A stretch of 64,000 nucleotides of DNA from Ralstonia sp. UBA689 (GCF_002298975.1 NZ_DBMV01000021.1:124001-188000); one strand, 5' to 3'; shown: positions 34,127-44,453, counted from the stretch's first letter. The notes: generated by a model from the sequence alone, not told the origin. Made by a program: numbers and translations.

Positions 34127-35500
34127 TCAGGCCGGATGGAGCGGATGCTCTGCCCGAATGCCGTGCTTCTGCATCAACCGATACAGCGTCACTCGGGACA
34201 CCGCCAGCTCGCGCGCCGTCATGCCCATGTGGAAGCCGTTGCGGGCGATGGCGGTGCGGATGGCGTCCGACTCGGCGCCTTCGCGGGCTTCCTCCAGCGT
34301 CTGGCCAGACACGGATGCGTAGCCTTCCAGATGCAGATCGGCAGCGGAGATCTTGCGGTTGTCGGTCATCACCAATGCGCGGCGTACGCGATTGATGAGT
34401 TCGCGCACGTTGCCCGGCCATGGGTAATGCATCATCGCGTGCAGGGCGCAGGGCGTGAAGCCGCGGATGCGGTGCGAGGCTTCGCTGGCGTGCTGTGCCA
34501 GGATGTGTTCGGCCAGCAGCACGATGTCGCTGCCGCGCTCGCGCAGCGGTGGCACCGACAGTGTCAGTACGCATAACCGGTGGAAGAGGTCGGTGCGGAA
34601 GCCGCCATGGAGCTGGGCCGCTTCCAGGTCCACGTGCGTGGCCGAGATGATGCGGATGTCCAGCGGGATCGCCTGATGCCCGCCCAGCCGCGTGATGGTG
34701 CCTTGCTGCAGGAAGCGTAACAGGCTGACCTGGCTCTCCAGCGGCAGATCGCCGATTTCATCAAGGAACAGCGTGCCGCCATTGGCGTGCTCAACCCAGC
34801 CGATGTGGCGCTGGTGGGCGCCCGTGAAGGCGCCTTTCTCATAGCCGAATAGTTCGGACTGGATCAAATGCGGCGGGATCGCACCACAGTTGATGGCAAT
34901 GAACGGACCGCTCGCGCGCGCCGAGGCTTCGTGGATGGCCTGCGCGGTGAGCTCCTTGCCCGTGCCCGACTCGCCCGCGATGAAGGCGGGCGCGCCGTTC
35001 TGCGCGACCTTGCGGATGGCGCGGAACAGGTTGTGCATGGCTGGGCATTCGCCCAGCATGCGGGCGTTGTTCACCTTGGGCGCGGGCGCTACCTCTTGCG
35101 CGAGCGCTGCCATGCCCCACGCATGCCGCAGTGAATATGCAGCTTCTTCGGTGCGCAAAGGCATCTGCACGTAGTCGACGCAGTAGTCGCGCACGAGTTG
35201 GCGCACGCGTTCGTGATTCAGCATGTCCGGCGGCAGCGCGGCGACCCAGCCCACGTGCGGAACCTGCAGGCAGCGCTCGAGCAGATCCAGCTCAGCAGCC
35301 GAAAAGGCACTGCCGAAATCGATCAGGCCGGCCTTGGGCGCACCGTCGCGGATGACGCAGCCCAGTTCGCGCACCGACGTGACACGTCGCACATGCCAGT
35401 CGGCTCCGAGAATGGCTTCGTTGATTTCCCCCATTCCTGCGCGTGACGCAACCACGACGGTTCGGCACGCACCAGTACATTCCAGCGACTCGTCGCGCAT
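34127..35500 (-). CDS. Sigma-54-dependent activator, VpsR-like
   Basis: A 457-residue enhancer-binding protein. The N-terminal 130 residues form a divergent receiver-like domain of the VpsR type. The AAA+ domain follows, with Walker A GESGTGKE, the sigma-54 contact loop GAFTGA, and Walker B TLFLDEIGDL. The C-terminal Fis-type HTH (MTARELAVSRVTLYRLMQKHG) is intact. GAFTGA is complete, so it should open RpoN promoters, unlike Vibrio VpsR. VpsR-like activators in Burkholderia and Vibrio control exopolysaccharide and biofilm and may sense cyclic di-GMP; that role is inference here. It is monocistronic, with about 280 bases to rho. Confidence 0.9.
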   Translation of the reverse strand: MRDESLECTGACRTVVVASRAGMGEINEAILGADWHVRRVTSVRELGCVIRDGAPKAGLIDFGSAFSAAELDLLERCLQVPHVGWVAALPPDMLNHERVRQLVRDYCVDYVQMPLRTEEAAYSLRHAWGMAALAQEVAPAPKVNNARMLGECPAMHNLFRAIRKVAQNGAPAFIAGESGTGKELTAQAIHEASARASGPFIAINCGAIPPHLIQSELFGYEKGAFTGAHQRHIGWVEHANGGTLFLDEIGDLPLESQVSLLRFLQQGTITRLGGHQAIPLDIRIISATHVDLEAAQLHGGFRTDLFHRLCVLTLSVPPLRERGSDIVLLAEHILAQHASEASHRIRGFTPCALHAMMHYPWPGNVRELINRVRRALVMTDNRKISAADLHLEGYASVSGQTLEEAREGAESDAIRTAIARNGFHMGMTARELAVSRVTLYRLMQKHGIRAEHPLHPA

Positions 35501-35723
35501 GGTTTCCCCCGTTCAATTTTTCGTGGTTCCTCCCTGCCTTTGGGGCCAAACGGCTCGGCCCAGGCAGGTTTGCAGTATGGTTGCCGGGTTCAGCTTTTGC
35601 GATGACGTTTAAGGACGAGAGGAGCAAACGGTTGCGCCGATTGCTCGTAATGCAAATGAACTAGCAAGTTTCGCAACGGCGCCCGACAAATCCGCCCGAA
35701 AATCAAGCGGTTGATGCGGCAAT

Positions 35724-35753
35724 AAAAAAGCGCACCGTTTCGGGTGCGCTTTT
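35724..35753 (-). terminator. Rho-independent terminator downstream of rho
   Basis: AAAAAAGCGCACC and GGTGCGCTTTT form a perfect stem with a GTTTCG loop. On the minus strand it ends in T6 and lies about 30 bases after the rho stop. Confidence 0.85.
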
Positions 35754-35782
35754 CGGTACGTGCGAGATCGGCCAGGAGAGGC

Positions 35783-37045
35783 TCAGCCGCCGCGTCGCAT
35801 CATGTCGAAGAACTCGGCGTTGTTCTTGGTCGACTTGAGTTTATCGAGCAGGAATTCCATCGCTTCGACTTCATCCATGTCGTGGATGAACTTGCGCAGG
35901 ATCCACACCTTCTGCAGGATGTCCGGCTTGATCAGCAGTTCTTCACGGCGCGTGCCTGACTTGTTCAGGTTGATGGCGGGGTAGACGCGCTTCTCGGCCA
36001 GACGGCGCTCCAAGTGCACTTCCATGTTGCCGGTGCCCTTGAATTCTTCGTAGATCACGTCATCCATGCGGCTGCCGGTTTCGATCAGCGCCGTGCCGAT
36101 GATGGTGAGCGAACCACCTTCTTCCAGGTTACGTGCCGCACCGAAGAAACGCTTCGGACGCTGCAGCGCATTGGCGTCGACACCCCCGGTCAATACCTTG
36201 CCTGAGGTCGGCACCACAGTGTTGTAGGCGCGGGCCAGACGTGTGATCGAGTCCAGCACGATCACCACGTCCTTCTTCAGCTCAACCAGGCGCTTGGCCT
36301 TTTCGATGACCATCTCGGCCACCTGCACGTGACGCACGGCAGGTTCATCGAACGTCGACGCCACCACTTCGCCGCGCACGGTGCGCTGCATTTCGGTCAC
36401 TTCTTCCGGGCGCTCGTCGATCAGCAGCACGAACAGCTCGGCTTCCGGATGGTTGGTCGCGATGGCGTGCGCAATGTGCTGCAGCATCACGGTCTTGCCC
36501 GACTTGGGGCTTGCCACCAACAGCGCGCGCTGGCCGCGGCCGATCGGGGCAATCATGTCGATGATGCGGCCGGTGATGTTCTCTTCGGCCTTGATGTCGC
36601 GTTCGAGCGTGAGCGGCTTGTTCGGGTGCAGCGGCGTCAGGTTCTCGAACATGATGCGGTTCTTGACCGCTTCAGGAGGCTGCGCGTTGACCTTGTCGAC
36701 CTTCACCAACGCGAAGTAGCGTTCGCCGTCCTTCGGTGTGCGGACTTCACCTTCGATGGTGTCACCGGTGTGCAGGTTGAAGCGGCGGATCTGCGACGGG
36801 CTGATGTAGATGTCGTCGGTGCTCGCCAAGTACGAGGTTTCGGGCGAGCGCAGAAAGCCGAAGCCGTCGGGCAGCACTTCCAGCGTGCCATCACCGAAAA
36901 TCGTTTCTCCCTGTTTCGCCTTCTTTTTCAGGATGGCAAACATCAACTCCTGTTTGCGCATGCGCTGCGCGTTGTCGATCTCCAGCTGTCCCGCCATTTC
37001 CAGCAATTGGGACACATGCAAGGATTTCAGTTCTGTCAGATGCAT
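35783..37045 (-). CDS. rho: Transcription termination factor Rho
   Basis: A 420-residue RNA-dependent ATPase/helicase, full length. The N-terminal helix bundle starts MHLTELKSLHVSQLLEMA. The RNA-binding OSB domain contains DGFGFLRSP and YISPSQIRRF. The ATPase has P-loop ASPKSGKTVMLQ, the ERPEEVTEM Q-loop region and Walker B DVVIVLDSITRLARAYN. It is downstream of trxA in the same direction, with a 190-base gap that includes its own leader, in which Rho autoregulation may occur. Confidence 0.98.
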   Translation of the reverse strand: MHLTELKSLHVSQLLEMAGQLEIDNAQRMRKQELMFAILKKKAKQGETIFGDGTLEVLPDGFGFLRSPETSYLASTDDIYISPSQIRRFNLHTGDTIEGEVRTPKDGERYFALVKVDKVNAQPPEAVKNRIMFENLTPLHPNKPLTLERDIKAEENITGRIIDMIAPIGRGQRALLVASPKSGKTVMLQHIAHAIATNHPEAELFVLLIDERPEEVTEMQRTVRGEVVASTFDEPAVRHVQVAEMVIEKAKRLVELKKDVVIVLDSITRLARAYNTVVPTSGKVLTGGVDANALQRPKRFFGAARNLEEGGSLTIIGTALIETGSRMDDVIYEEFKGTGNMEVHLERRLAEKRVYPAINLNKSGTRREELLIKPDILQKVWILRKFIHDMDEVEAMEFLLDKLKSTKNNAEFFDMMRRGG

Positions 37046-37237
37046 AGACGAAAGAATGGGATAAGCCCGAACGGGCAGCGAAACGCGAAAAAGCGGGGGA
37101 GGGGAAAAGGTCGAGCGAACGCTCGGGGAAACAGATTCGGTGCAATCTTAGCACAACGCTGGCGGCCTTCCAGGCGGAAGATTGCCAGCGTGTGCGCGTA
37201 CGGCCGGGGGAACCCGCGCCGCCGTCAAATCATCGGC

Positions 37238-37564
37238 TTACAGGTGGCTGTCCAGGAATGCGGTCAGTTGCGACTTGGACAGTGCGCCCACCTTCTGGGC
37301 GGCCACGGCGCCGTTCTTGAACAGGATCAGCGTCGGGATGCCGCGGATGCCGAACTTGGCCGGCACGCCTTGGTTTTCGTCAACGTTGATCTTGGCGATC
37401 TGCACCTTGTCGCCGTAGTCCTTGGAAACTTCGTCCAGGATCGGGGCGATCATCTTGCACGGACCGCACCACTCGGCCCAGAAATCGACGAGCACGGGTT
37501 TGTCGGACTTGAGCACATCGGCCTCGAAGGACGCGTCGCTCACATACTTGATCTGTTCGCTCAT
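37238..37564 (-). CDS. trxA: Thioredoxin 1
   Basis: A 108-residue thioredoxin with active site WCGPC in FWAEWCGPCKMIAPILDE and the cis-Pro in GIRGIPTL. ATG at 37564 is used because the preceding AGGTTC-rich stretch and the family N-terminus (SEQIKYVSDASFE) fit; 17 upstream in-frame codons are unlikely to be translated. It reduces disulfides in the cytoplasm. Placement beside rho is common in proteobacteria. It is divergent from addB. Confidence 0.97.
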   Translation of the reverse strand: MSEQIKYVSDASFEADVLKSDKPVLVDFWAEWCGPCKMIAPILDEVSKDYGDKVQIAKINVDENQGVPAKFGIRGIPTLILFKNGAVAAQKVGALSKSQLTAFLDSHL

Positions 37565-37767
37565 GGCGGGAACCTCTGTTATTTCGTAATTGCTGGCGAC
37601 GTGCGCCGAACCCATACATTACACGATTACACGAACCGGCGTGTATTAGGACCACTGCCAGCGCGGATGCTGCTGATATAGTACCGGCGCCCCTATTTTC
37701 AATTGTTGATTGTCGCTATCACGCCGATAGCCACGGCCGCAGTTTTTCGTCTCTTTTCCCACGCCGC

Positions 37768-40656
37768 ATGCAGACGCTTGCCTTCGCGCCCGGCCCAGCA
37801 TTTCTCTCCCGTGCCGCCGACGCGGTATGGCGCTTCCTGGACGCGCACGCGCAATCCTCCGGTGCCGGCACCGTCATCGTGCCGACCGCCGCGCAAATTC
37901 CGGGCGTGCGCAGCGCGCTGCATGCCAGCGCGCAGGCGGCCGGTGCGCCACGCCTGCTGCCGCGCATCCTGACGCTGGGCCATTGGCTGCTCGACTTGCC
38001 GCCCGAGCCGGGCCTGCCCGCCGCGCGCACAACGCTCTCTCGGCTGCTGGCCGTGCAGCAGGCGCTCAAGACGCAAGCGTGGCTGCGCGAAGCGCTCGGC
38101 GCGCAGGATGACGCAGCGCTCTGGGGCGTGGCGCAAGTCTTGGTGACCGTGTCGGACGAGCTGTCGCAGCGGTGGCTCACGCTCGATGCGGCGGACAGCC
38201 ATGCCGAAGGCCGGCCCGATGCCCTGGAGGCCGCACTGGCCGGGGCGCTGGAGCGCACTTACGCGCAGTTGTCCGAGCGCTTCCTGGGCACCGAGTCGCG
38301 CATTGTGCTGACGTTCTGGCGGTTGCTCTCGGGCGCCGCCGATCCGATTCCGGTGCGGTTGCGGGCGATGCGGCGCCTGCTGCACGAAGTGCGCGGGCCG
38401 ATCGTCTGGGTGAGCCCGACCGACGCCGAAGCCGTCGATCTCGATTTCCTCAAGCGCGCCGCCGAGCGCGTGCCAGTGCTGGCCATCGGTTACGACTGGA
38501 ATGTGCCGCAAGCCGAGTCTTCCGCGACGTCCGCCATGCCAGCCACGCACGCCGATTTCCGCGATCTGTTGCTGCACGCCTGGCCCGAGTGCGCCATACC
38601 GGCGCAGGTCGCGCAAGACGAAGGTTCGGATACGCAGTTTTCCGCGCCGCTGCTGCGCATTGCCGGTGCGGCCCGCTTCGAAGATGAAGCCGCCTTCGCC
38701 GCGCACACGCTGGTCGAGTGGCTGAACGCAGGGCGTCGTTCGCTGGCACTGGTGGCGCAGGACCGCATCGTTGCGCGGCGCGTGCGGGCGCTGCTCGCAC
38801 GCGTGAACGTGCCGGTGCGTGATGAGACGGGTTGGAAGCTTTCCACCACCCGCGCTGCCGCCGCGCTGATGCGTTGGGTGGATGTGGTGCAGGGCGACGG
38901 CGACACCACGGCGCTGCTCGATTTCATCAAGAGCCCGTTCTGCTTGCGTGATGCTAACGGTGGGGCCGATACCGGCAGCTCTACCCCTACTTGGATCGCC
39001 GAGCTGGAGCGCCGCGTGCGCCGGCACAACGTGTCGGGCGGGTGGGGCCGGTTGCGCCGCTTGGTGGCGGATCGTCCAGCCGACGGCGCCGATGGTGAAC
39101 CGCAAGTCAGTCGTCTGGCTGACCGTCTTGGCTTGCTTGCCGATGAAGCCGCGCTGTGGCGCCGCGCCGGCAACGCCACGCTCGATGCGTGGATGGCGCT
39201 GTTGGCCGGCACGCTCGACCGCCTGCATATGCGGACCGGCCTGCAGAACGATGATGCCGGGCGCCAGTTGCTCGATTGGATCGACCGCCTGCGCACCTCG
39301 GTGCACGGCAGCGCCGATGCCGGTGCCCGTTTCTCGCTGACGGAATGGCGTGCCTTGCTGTCGATGCTGCTTGAATCGGCCGTCTTCAGCGAGCCGGCGC
39401 CGCCCGCAGACCGCCGCGTCGTCATCCTGCCGCTCAACGGTGCACGTATGCGGCGCTTCGATGGCGTGGTGGTGGTCGGCTGCGACGATGCGCAGTTGCC
39501 GTCCGCGCAGCCGGAATGGCTGTTCTTCTCCAACGACGTGCGCCGCGAACTGGGCTTGCCGGATCGTGCGCAGCGTTTTGCCCAGCAGGCGCGCGATCTG
39601 GCCGAGGTGCTGCTCAATCAGCCCGAGACCGTGCTGACTTGGCAGCGCCACGGTGGACGTGGTGAGCCGAATCGTCTGTCTGGCTGGCTTGAACGCCTAC
39701 AGCGTCGGCTGGCCGTGGCTGGCATGCGCATCGAGTCGCCCGTCGTGTTGCCCAGCCTGCAGACCACCAGCCAGCCGACCGGCATGCCTGCGCCGGCGGC
39801 TCCCGGACTGGTGCCGGCTACGCTGAGCGCCGCCGCCTACAACAGCCTGCGCCGCTGCCCATACCAATTCTTCGTCGGCCGCATGCTGCGCCTGGGCGAG
39901 TTGGAGGAGGTGTCCGACGAGCTGGAGAAGCGCGACATCGGCGAGATTCTCCACGCGATCCTGCACCGCTTCCATCGGCATCTGCTGAGCGCGCCGATGC
40001 ACGATCCGGCGGATCGCCATGCGCTGCTGCAAACCATCACTGATGAAGAGTTCGGCCCGTTGCTGGCCGAGGATGGCAATGCGCTGCGCTTCTATCGCCG
40101 GTGGCAGGGCGTGATGCCGTCGTACCTGGCCTGGCAGGCAGCGCGCGAAGCCGACGGCTGGCGTTTTGAGGCGGGCGAGGTCGATGTCGATACGTCGATC
40201 ACGCTGCAAGGCGAAGGCCCGGAGCGCCCGCTGCGCCTGCGTGGCCGGATCGACCGCATCGATGTGCATGGCGAACACGGCGTGGCCGTGCTGGACTACA
40301 AGACGCAATCGCCGATGGTGCTGGCGCGCCGCGCCAAGACGCCGTTCGAGGATTGCCAGTTGCCCTTCTACGGCGTGCTCGACGCGCGTGCCGATGCGGG
40401 CGGCTGGGTCTCGCTCGACGGCGAGGCGCGTGGGGACAAACGCGACGTCGTCCTGCCGGATTTCGCGCAGGTCGTCGACTGGTTGATCGAGCAGATGCAG
40501 AAAGACATGACCGCCCTGGCTGCCGGCGCGCCGCTGCCTGCCTTTGGCGATGAATCGGCGTGCCGCTACTGCGCGGCGCGTGGCCTGTGCCGCAAGGGGT
40601 ATTGGACCGAGGGTGCGCCACAGGAGCCGCAAGCCGCGTCGGAGTCCCAGACATGA
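37768..40656 (+). CDS. addB: AddB-type nuclease subunit with iron-sulfur cluster
   Basis: A 962-residue protein of the AddB/RecB-nuclease class acting in double-strand break end processing. The N-terminal part is a degenerate UvrD-like helicase. The C-terminal PD-(D/E)xK nuclease has GRIDRID and VLDYKTQ (Asp843, Lys845). Four cysteines in the AddB cluster arrangement, Cys697, then Cys932-x2-Cys935-x5-Cys941, should bind a 4Fe-4S cluster that staples the nuclease domain. The stop overlaps the addA start (ATGA). Together with addA it replaces RecBCD, which is typical of betaproteobacteria. Confidence 0.93.
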   Translation: MQTLAFAPGPAFLSRAADAVWRFLDAHAQSSGAGTVIVPTAAQIPGVRSALHASAQAAGAPRLLPRILTLGHWLLDLPPEPGLPAARTTLSRLLAVQQALKTQAWLREALGAQDDAALWGVAQVLVTVSDELSQRWLTLDAADSHAEGRPDALEAALAGALERTYAQLSERFLGTESRIVLTFWRLLSGAADPIPVRLRAMRRLLHEVRGPIVWVSPTDAEAVDLDFLKRAAERVPVLAIGYDWNVPQAESSATSAMPATHADFRDLLLHAWPECAIPAQVAQDEGSDTQFSAPLLRIAGAARFEDEAAFAAHTLVEWLNAGRRSLALVAQDRIVARRVRALLARVNVPVRDETGWKLSTTRAAAALMRWVDVVQGDGDTTALLDFIKSPFCLRDANGGADTGSSTPTWIAELERRVRRHNVSGGWGRLRRLVADRPADGADGEPQVSRLADRLGLLADEAALWRRAGNATLDAWMALLAGTLDRLHMRTGLQNDDAGRQLLDWIDRLRTSVHGSADAGARFSLTEWRALLSMLLESAVFSEPAPPADRRVVILPLNGARMRRFDGVVVVGCDDAQLPSAQPEWLFFSNDVRRELGLPDRAQRFAQQARDLAEVLLNQPETVLTWQRHGGRGEPNRLSGWLERLQRRLAVAGMRIESPVVLPSLQTTSQPTGMPAPAAPGLVPATLSAAAYNSLRRCPYQFFVGRMLRLGELEEVSDELEKRDIGEILHAILHRFHRHLLSAPMHDPADRHALLQTITDEEFGPLLAEDGNALRFYRRWQGVMPSYLAWQAAREADGWRFEAGEVDVDTSITLQGEGPERPLRLRGRIDRIDVHGEHGVAVLDYKTQSPMVLARRAKTPFEDCQLPFYGVLDARADAGGWVSLDGEARGDKRDVVLPDFAQVVDWLIEQMQKDMTALAAGAPLPAFGDESACRYCAARGLCRKGYWTEGAPQEPQAASESQT

Positions 40657-43600
40657 GCGACCACGCCTACGAACGCGATGGCGCGCCGGTTTCGCCCGAA
40701 GCCTTCTCGCGCGCGGCGTGCGATCCGCAGCGCTCGGTGGTGGTGGAGGCGTGCGCCGGCAGCGGCAAGACCTGGCTGCTGGTCACGCGCATGCTGCGTC
40801 TGCTGCTGGCAGGCGCAGCGCCAGCGGACATTCTCGCCATCACCTTCACCCGCAAGGCGGCCGAAGAGATGCGCCAGCGTCTGTTGGACATCCTGGCGCA
40901 ACTGGCCAGCGCCGACGATGCCGGTGTGGTGCGCGAGCTGGTGGCCCGTACGGTAGACGAGCGGGAGGCGTCGGGGCTGGTCGATGCCGCGCGCGGGCTG
41001 TACGCACGCGTGCTGGAATCGCCATCGCGGATGGCGATCGATACATTCCACGGTTGGTTCGGCTCGTTGCTGCGCGGGGCGCCGCTGTCGTCGGGCGTGC
41101 CGCAGGGCGCATCGCTGCGCGAGGATGCCGGGCGATTGCGCCGTGAGGCCTGGGCACCGTTCTGGCGTGGCCTGCTGGCGGAAGACCACGCTGCGCTACG
41201 CGCCGCGTACGAGGCGCTGGCGGATCTGGTGGGTGATTTCCAGGCGGGCCGACTGCTCGACGCGATGTTCCATCAACGCAGCGACTGGTGGGCGTACAAG
41301 ACACAGGCCGGCGATCATCCTCTCGGCCCGCTCGATGATCTGCTGGGCGATGATGCCCGGAACGACCCGCTGATCGAAACCCTGCAAGACCAGGCATTGC
41401 TGGCCGACATGCTGCGCGTGTCAGGCTGGTTGGGGCAGGGCGGCGCTACCGAAGGCAAGCGCGCGGTGCAGATCGAAACGGCGGTAACGTCCGTGCGTTC
41501 GGCCGATGTGTCGGATGAATCTGTACGCGCGCAGGCTTTCGATGCGTTGTTCGCCGCCTTCCACACGCAGGCCGGCAAGGCGCGCGCGTGCAAGCCGACC
41601 AAGGCGCTCATCAAGGCCATCGGCGAAGACCCTGCGCAAACTTTGGTCGCCCTGCATGCGGTGCTGTGCGAGTCGCTGGCCGTGGTTCAGGCGCGTCGCC
41701 AGGAGGCCGGCGTGCGCGCCGTCAATGCCGCGCTGTTCACCCTTGGCGACGCGCTTATCGACCGTTACCAAACCTACAAGCGCCAAGCGCGTGCGATGGA
41801 CTTCACGGATCTGGAATGGGAAGCCGCCCGCCTGATGCGGGATGAGGACACCGCCGCCTACCTGCAGGTGCGGCTCGATGCGCGCTACAAGCATCTGCTG
41901 CTCGACGAGTTCCAGGATACGAACCCGATGCAGTGGCGCATCCTGCAAGGCTGGCTGGCCGGCTATGCGGGCACCGGCACGCAGCCGAGCGTGTTCCTGG
42001 TGGGCGATCCCAAACAATCGATCTACCGCTTCCGCCGGGCGGATGCGCGCCTGTTCGATGCAGCGCGCGAGATGCTGGTTGCCAGCTTTGGCGCCACCGT
42101 GCTGCGCACCAACCGCACGCGCCGCAATGCGCCTGCGGTGTTGGAGTGGGTCAACGCGGTCTTCCTACAGGCGCGCGCGCGGGACGAATATCCGATCTAC
42201 GCCGAGCAGAGCACGGCTGTCGACGCACCAGTGGGCCAAGCGTTGCTGTTGCCATTGGTACCCATGCCGGAAGGCGGGCAAACCGACGAGTCCGCCCCGC
42301 GGGACACGCTGACCGAACCGCGCGAAGAGGCCGGAGATTCCCAGCGCTACGAAGAAGGCCGCCAGGTGGCCGCCTGTCTGCACGCGCTGCATGCTGGTGA
42401 GCGCATCCGCGAGAACGGCGCCGAGCGCCCGGTACGCTGGAGTGACTTCCAACTGCTCGTGCGTCGCAAGCGCTATCTGGCGGACTACGAACGCGCCCTG
42501 CGCGATGCTGGCGTGCCTTACGTGAGCCCGCGCCGCGGCGGCCTGCTGGCTACGCTTGAAGCGCTTGACCTGTGCGCGCTGCTCGATTTCCTGATGACGC
42601 CGCAGGCCGACCTGTCGCTCGCGCACGTGCTGCGTAGCCCGATCTTCGCCGTGACTGACGACGACCTGATCGCGCTCGCGCAATCCGGCGAAGGCACGCC
42701 GGCGTCAGCATGGTGGGGGCGCCTGATCGCTCTGGCGGGGCACGCAGATACGGCGCCAGCCTTGCGCCACGCGCATCGCATGCTTGCCCGCTGGCTGGCG
42801 GTGGCACCCACGCTGCCGGTGCACGATCTGCTGGACCACATCGCCTACACAGGCGAGCTCAAGCGCCGTTATGCCGAACGCGCGCCGGCCGCAAACCGCG
42901 ACCAAGTGCTCGCCAACCTCGACGCTTTCCTCAAGCTCGCGCTCGATCTGGACGGCGGCCGTTATCCGAGCCTGCCCAAGTTCATGGCCGAGCTGCGCGC
43001 CATCCGCCAGGGCGATGACGAGGAAAGCCCCGACGAAGGCATGCAGGGCGACGCAGGGGAGGCCCCCGATGCCATCGATGCCGAAGTGGCAAGCGAAGGT
43101 CTGGACGCCGTGCAGATCCTGACCGTGCATGCCTCGAAGGGGCTGGAGGCGCCGTTCGTCGTGTTGCTCGATGCCCATCACAGCGATACGCGCGCCGATA
43201 GCGCCGGCATCCTGATCGACTGGCCGCCCGGCGCGAATGCGCCCACGCATTTCTCCGCCTTTGGCAAGACGGCTGAACGCGGCCGGGCGCGCGATCCCCT
43301 CTTCAAGCAGGAAGCCGCGCTGGCTGAGCGCGAGAACTGGAACCTGCTCTACGTGGCCATGACGCGCGCGCGGCAGGTGTTGATCGTCTCGGGGGTGGCC
43401 AATAAGCGTGACGGCTCAGCTGCTCAGTCGGCTGATGAGGGAGATGTGCCGGAGGTTGACGGCACCGCGAGCTGGTACACGCTTCTGGCCACCGCCGGCG
43501 TGGCGTCGCCTGCGCCAGTACTGGAGGTAACAGCCGACGAAGCCACCGCTGCTGCGGCCGAGACCGTCTCGTACCATGACTTCCGCGCACCGCTCACGGT

Positions 43601-44174
43601 CACGGTGCGCGTTGGCGGAACGATCGAGCCCTCGGCGGACACGGCCGACCCCGTATTCGATCAAGGCGCCGTCGCGCAAGGCGAGTTGCTGCATGCCGTG
43701 CTGGAGCGCATCACGCGGCATGGCTTGCCTGAGCAGGCGCCCGATGCGGCCACCATCGCCCGTTGGTTTGGCTCGATCGGAGTGACGGAGGCTGACGCCG
43801 CCCGCGCCGCCGAGGCCGTGCGTCGCATGCTATCCGCCGACGCATTGGCCCACGTGTTCGACCCCGCGCGCTTCGACGCGGCCCACAACGAGATCGAACT
43901 GTTCAGCCCCGACGGCGCACTGCTGCGCATCGACCGTCTGATCGAACGCGGCAGCGAAGTGCTGGTGGTGGACTACAAGCTGCGCCTATTGCCCGTCGAG
44001 CGCGCGGCCTATGCCGACCAGTTGCGCGGCTACGTGGCCGCCGTCACGCCGATGGTTCCGGGGCGCACCGTGCGCGCTGGCGTGGCAACTGCGCAGGGCG
44101 AATGGATGGATCTGGAGTCGTTGCCCAAGCCAGCACCGACGTCAGGCGACGACGCTCAGGGCGCGCTGTTCTGA
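40653..44174 (+). CDS. addA: AddA-type helicase-nuclease
   Basis: A 1173-residue UvrD/Rep superfamily 1 helicase fused to a C-terminal RecB nuclease. Walker A is ACAGSGKT (33-40); further motifs include LAITFTRKAAEEMRQRL, LLLDEFQDTNPMQW, VGDPKQSIYRFRRADARLF and LTVHASKGLEAPFV. The nuclease carries VVDYKLRL (Asp1107, Lys1109). ATG at 40653 overlaps the addB stop as ATGA and gives the normal N-terminus; the frame is open 31 codons upstream within addB. It resects DNA ends to a Chi-type stop for RecA loading. Its 3' end converges on the 4.5S RNA gene. Confidence 0.93.
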   Translation: MSDHAYERDGAPVSPEAFSRAACDPQRSVVVEACAGSGKTWLLVTRMLRLLLAGAAPADILAITFTRKAAEEMRQRLLDILAQLASADDAGVVRELVARTVDEREASGLVDAARGLYARVLESPSRMAIDTFHGWFGSLLRGAPLSSGVPQGASLREDAGRLRREAWAPFWRGLLAEDHAALRAAYEALADLVGDFQAGRLLDAMFHQRSDWWAYKTQAGDHPLGPLDDLLGDDARNDPLIETLQDQALLADMLRVSGWLGQGGATEGKRAVQIETAVTSVRSADVSDESVRAQAFDALFAAFHTQAGKARACKPTKALIKAIGEDPAQTLVALHAVLCESLAVVQARRQEAGVRAVNAALFTLGDALIDRYQTYKRQARAMDFTDLEWEAARLMRDEDTAAYLQVRLDARYKHLLLDEFQDTNPMQWRILQGWLAGYAGTGTQPSVFLVGDPKQSIYRFRRADARLFDAAREMLVASFGATVLRTNRTRRNAPAVLEWVNAVFLQARARDEYPIYAEQSTAVDAPVGQALLLPLVPMPEGGQTDESAPRDTLTEPREEAGDSQRYEEGRQVAACLHALHAGERIRENGAERPVRWSDFQLLVRRKRYLADYERALRDAGVPYVSPRRGGLLATLEALDLCALLDFLMTPQADLSLAHVLRSPIFAVTDDDLIALAQSGEGTPASAWWGRLIALAGHADTAPALRHAHRMLARWLAVAPTLPVHDLLDHIAYTGELKRRYAERAPAANRDQVLANLDAFLKLALDLDGGRYPSLPKFMAELRAIRQGDDEESPDEGMQGDAGEAPDAIDAEVASEGLDAVQILTVHASKGLEAPFVVLLDAHHSDTRADSAGILIDWPPGANAPTHFSAFGKTAERGRARDPLFKQEAALAERENWNLLYVAMTRARQVLIVSGVANKRDGSAAQSADEGDVPEVDGTASWYTLLATAGVASPAPVLEVTADEATAAAAETVSYHDFRAPLTVTVRVGGTIEPSADTADPVFDQGAVAQGELLHAVLERITRHGLPEQAPDAATIARWFGSIGVTEADAARAAEAVRRMLSADALAHVFDPARFDAAHNEIELFSPDGALLRIDRLIERGSEVLVVDYKLRLLPVERAAYADQLRGYVAAVTPMVPGRTVRAGVATAQGEWMDLESLPKPAPTSGDDAQGALF

Positions 44175-44230
44175 CGCGAGCGAGGGGCAACCAAAAGAGG
44201 AGGGGTGATGCAGGAAAGAAGAGAGAAGGG

Positions 44231-44328
44231 GGACGAGCCTGACCCTCGGCACTGGCGGAAAACGGCTGTGGCTGCTTCGTTCCCGACCTGACCAGGTTGA
44301 CCGCGCCACCATGCGAGGAGGCCCGTCC
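44231..44328 (-). ncRNA. ffs: 4.5S RNA of the signal recognition particle
   Basis: About 98 bases. The conserved apical domain reads CCTGGTCAGGTCGGGAACGA then AGCAGCC, matching the bacterial SRP RNA domain IV that binds Ffh. The ends pair: GGACGGGCCT at the 5' side with AGGCTCGTCC at the 3' side. It directs the SRP to nascent membrane proteins. The coordinates are set by the terminal stem and the promoter, so each end could be off by a few bases. Confidence 0.93.
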
Positions 44329-44335
44329 GACCGGC

Positions 44336-44341
44336 ATTGTA
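44336..44341 (-). promoter_or_regulatory. -10 element of the 4.5S RNA gene
   Basis: On the minus strand GGTTACAAT places a TACAAT -10 seven bases before the first base of the terminal stem, which agrees with the RNA 5' end chosen. Confidence 0.6.
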
Positions 44342-44440
44342 ACCGACCCGCGCAACCCCACCTAAATATCCTTGCAATTCGCTCGGCGTGCATGACGTTT
44401 GACTAACGGATAAGCACGTCGGAAATCCACCTCGCTTTGC

Positions 44441-44446
44441 TACAAT
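44441..44446 (+). promoter_or_regulatory. -10 element abutting the dnaX start codon
   Basis: TACAAT ends eight bases before the dnaX ATG, so transcription would begin at or within a base or two of the start codon. No Shine-Dalgarno is present. The -35 region is weak. Confidence 0.5.
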
Positions 44447-44453
44447 CCGCCGC

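Noticed and set aside
37699..39651. A 650-codon minus-strand open frame opposite addB
   Set aside because: Antisense to a recognised nuclease gene; Gln/Arg/His-rich and without a ribosome site.
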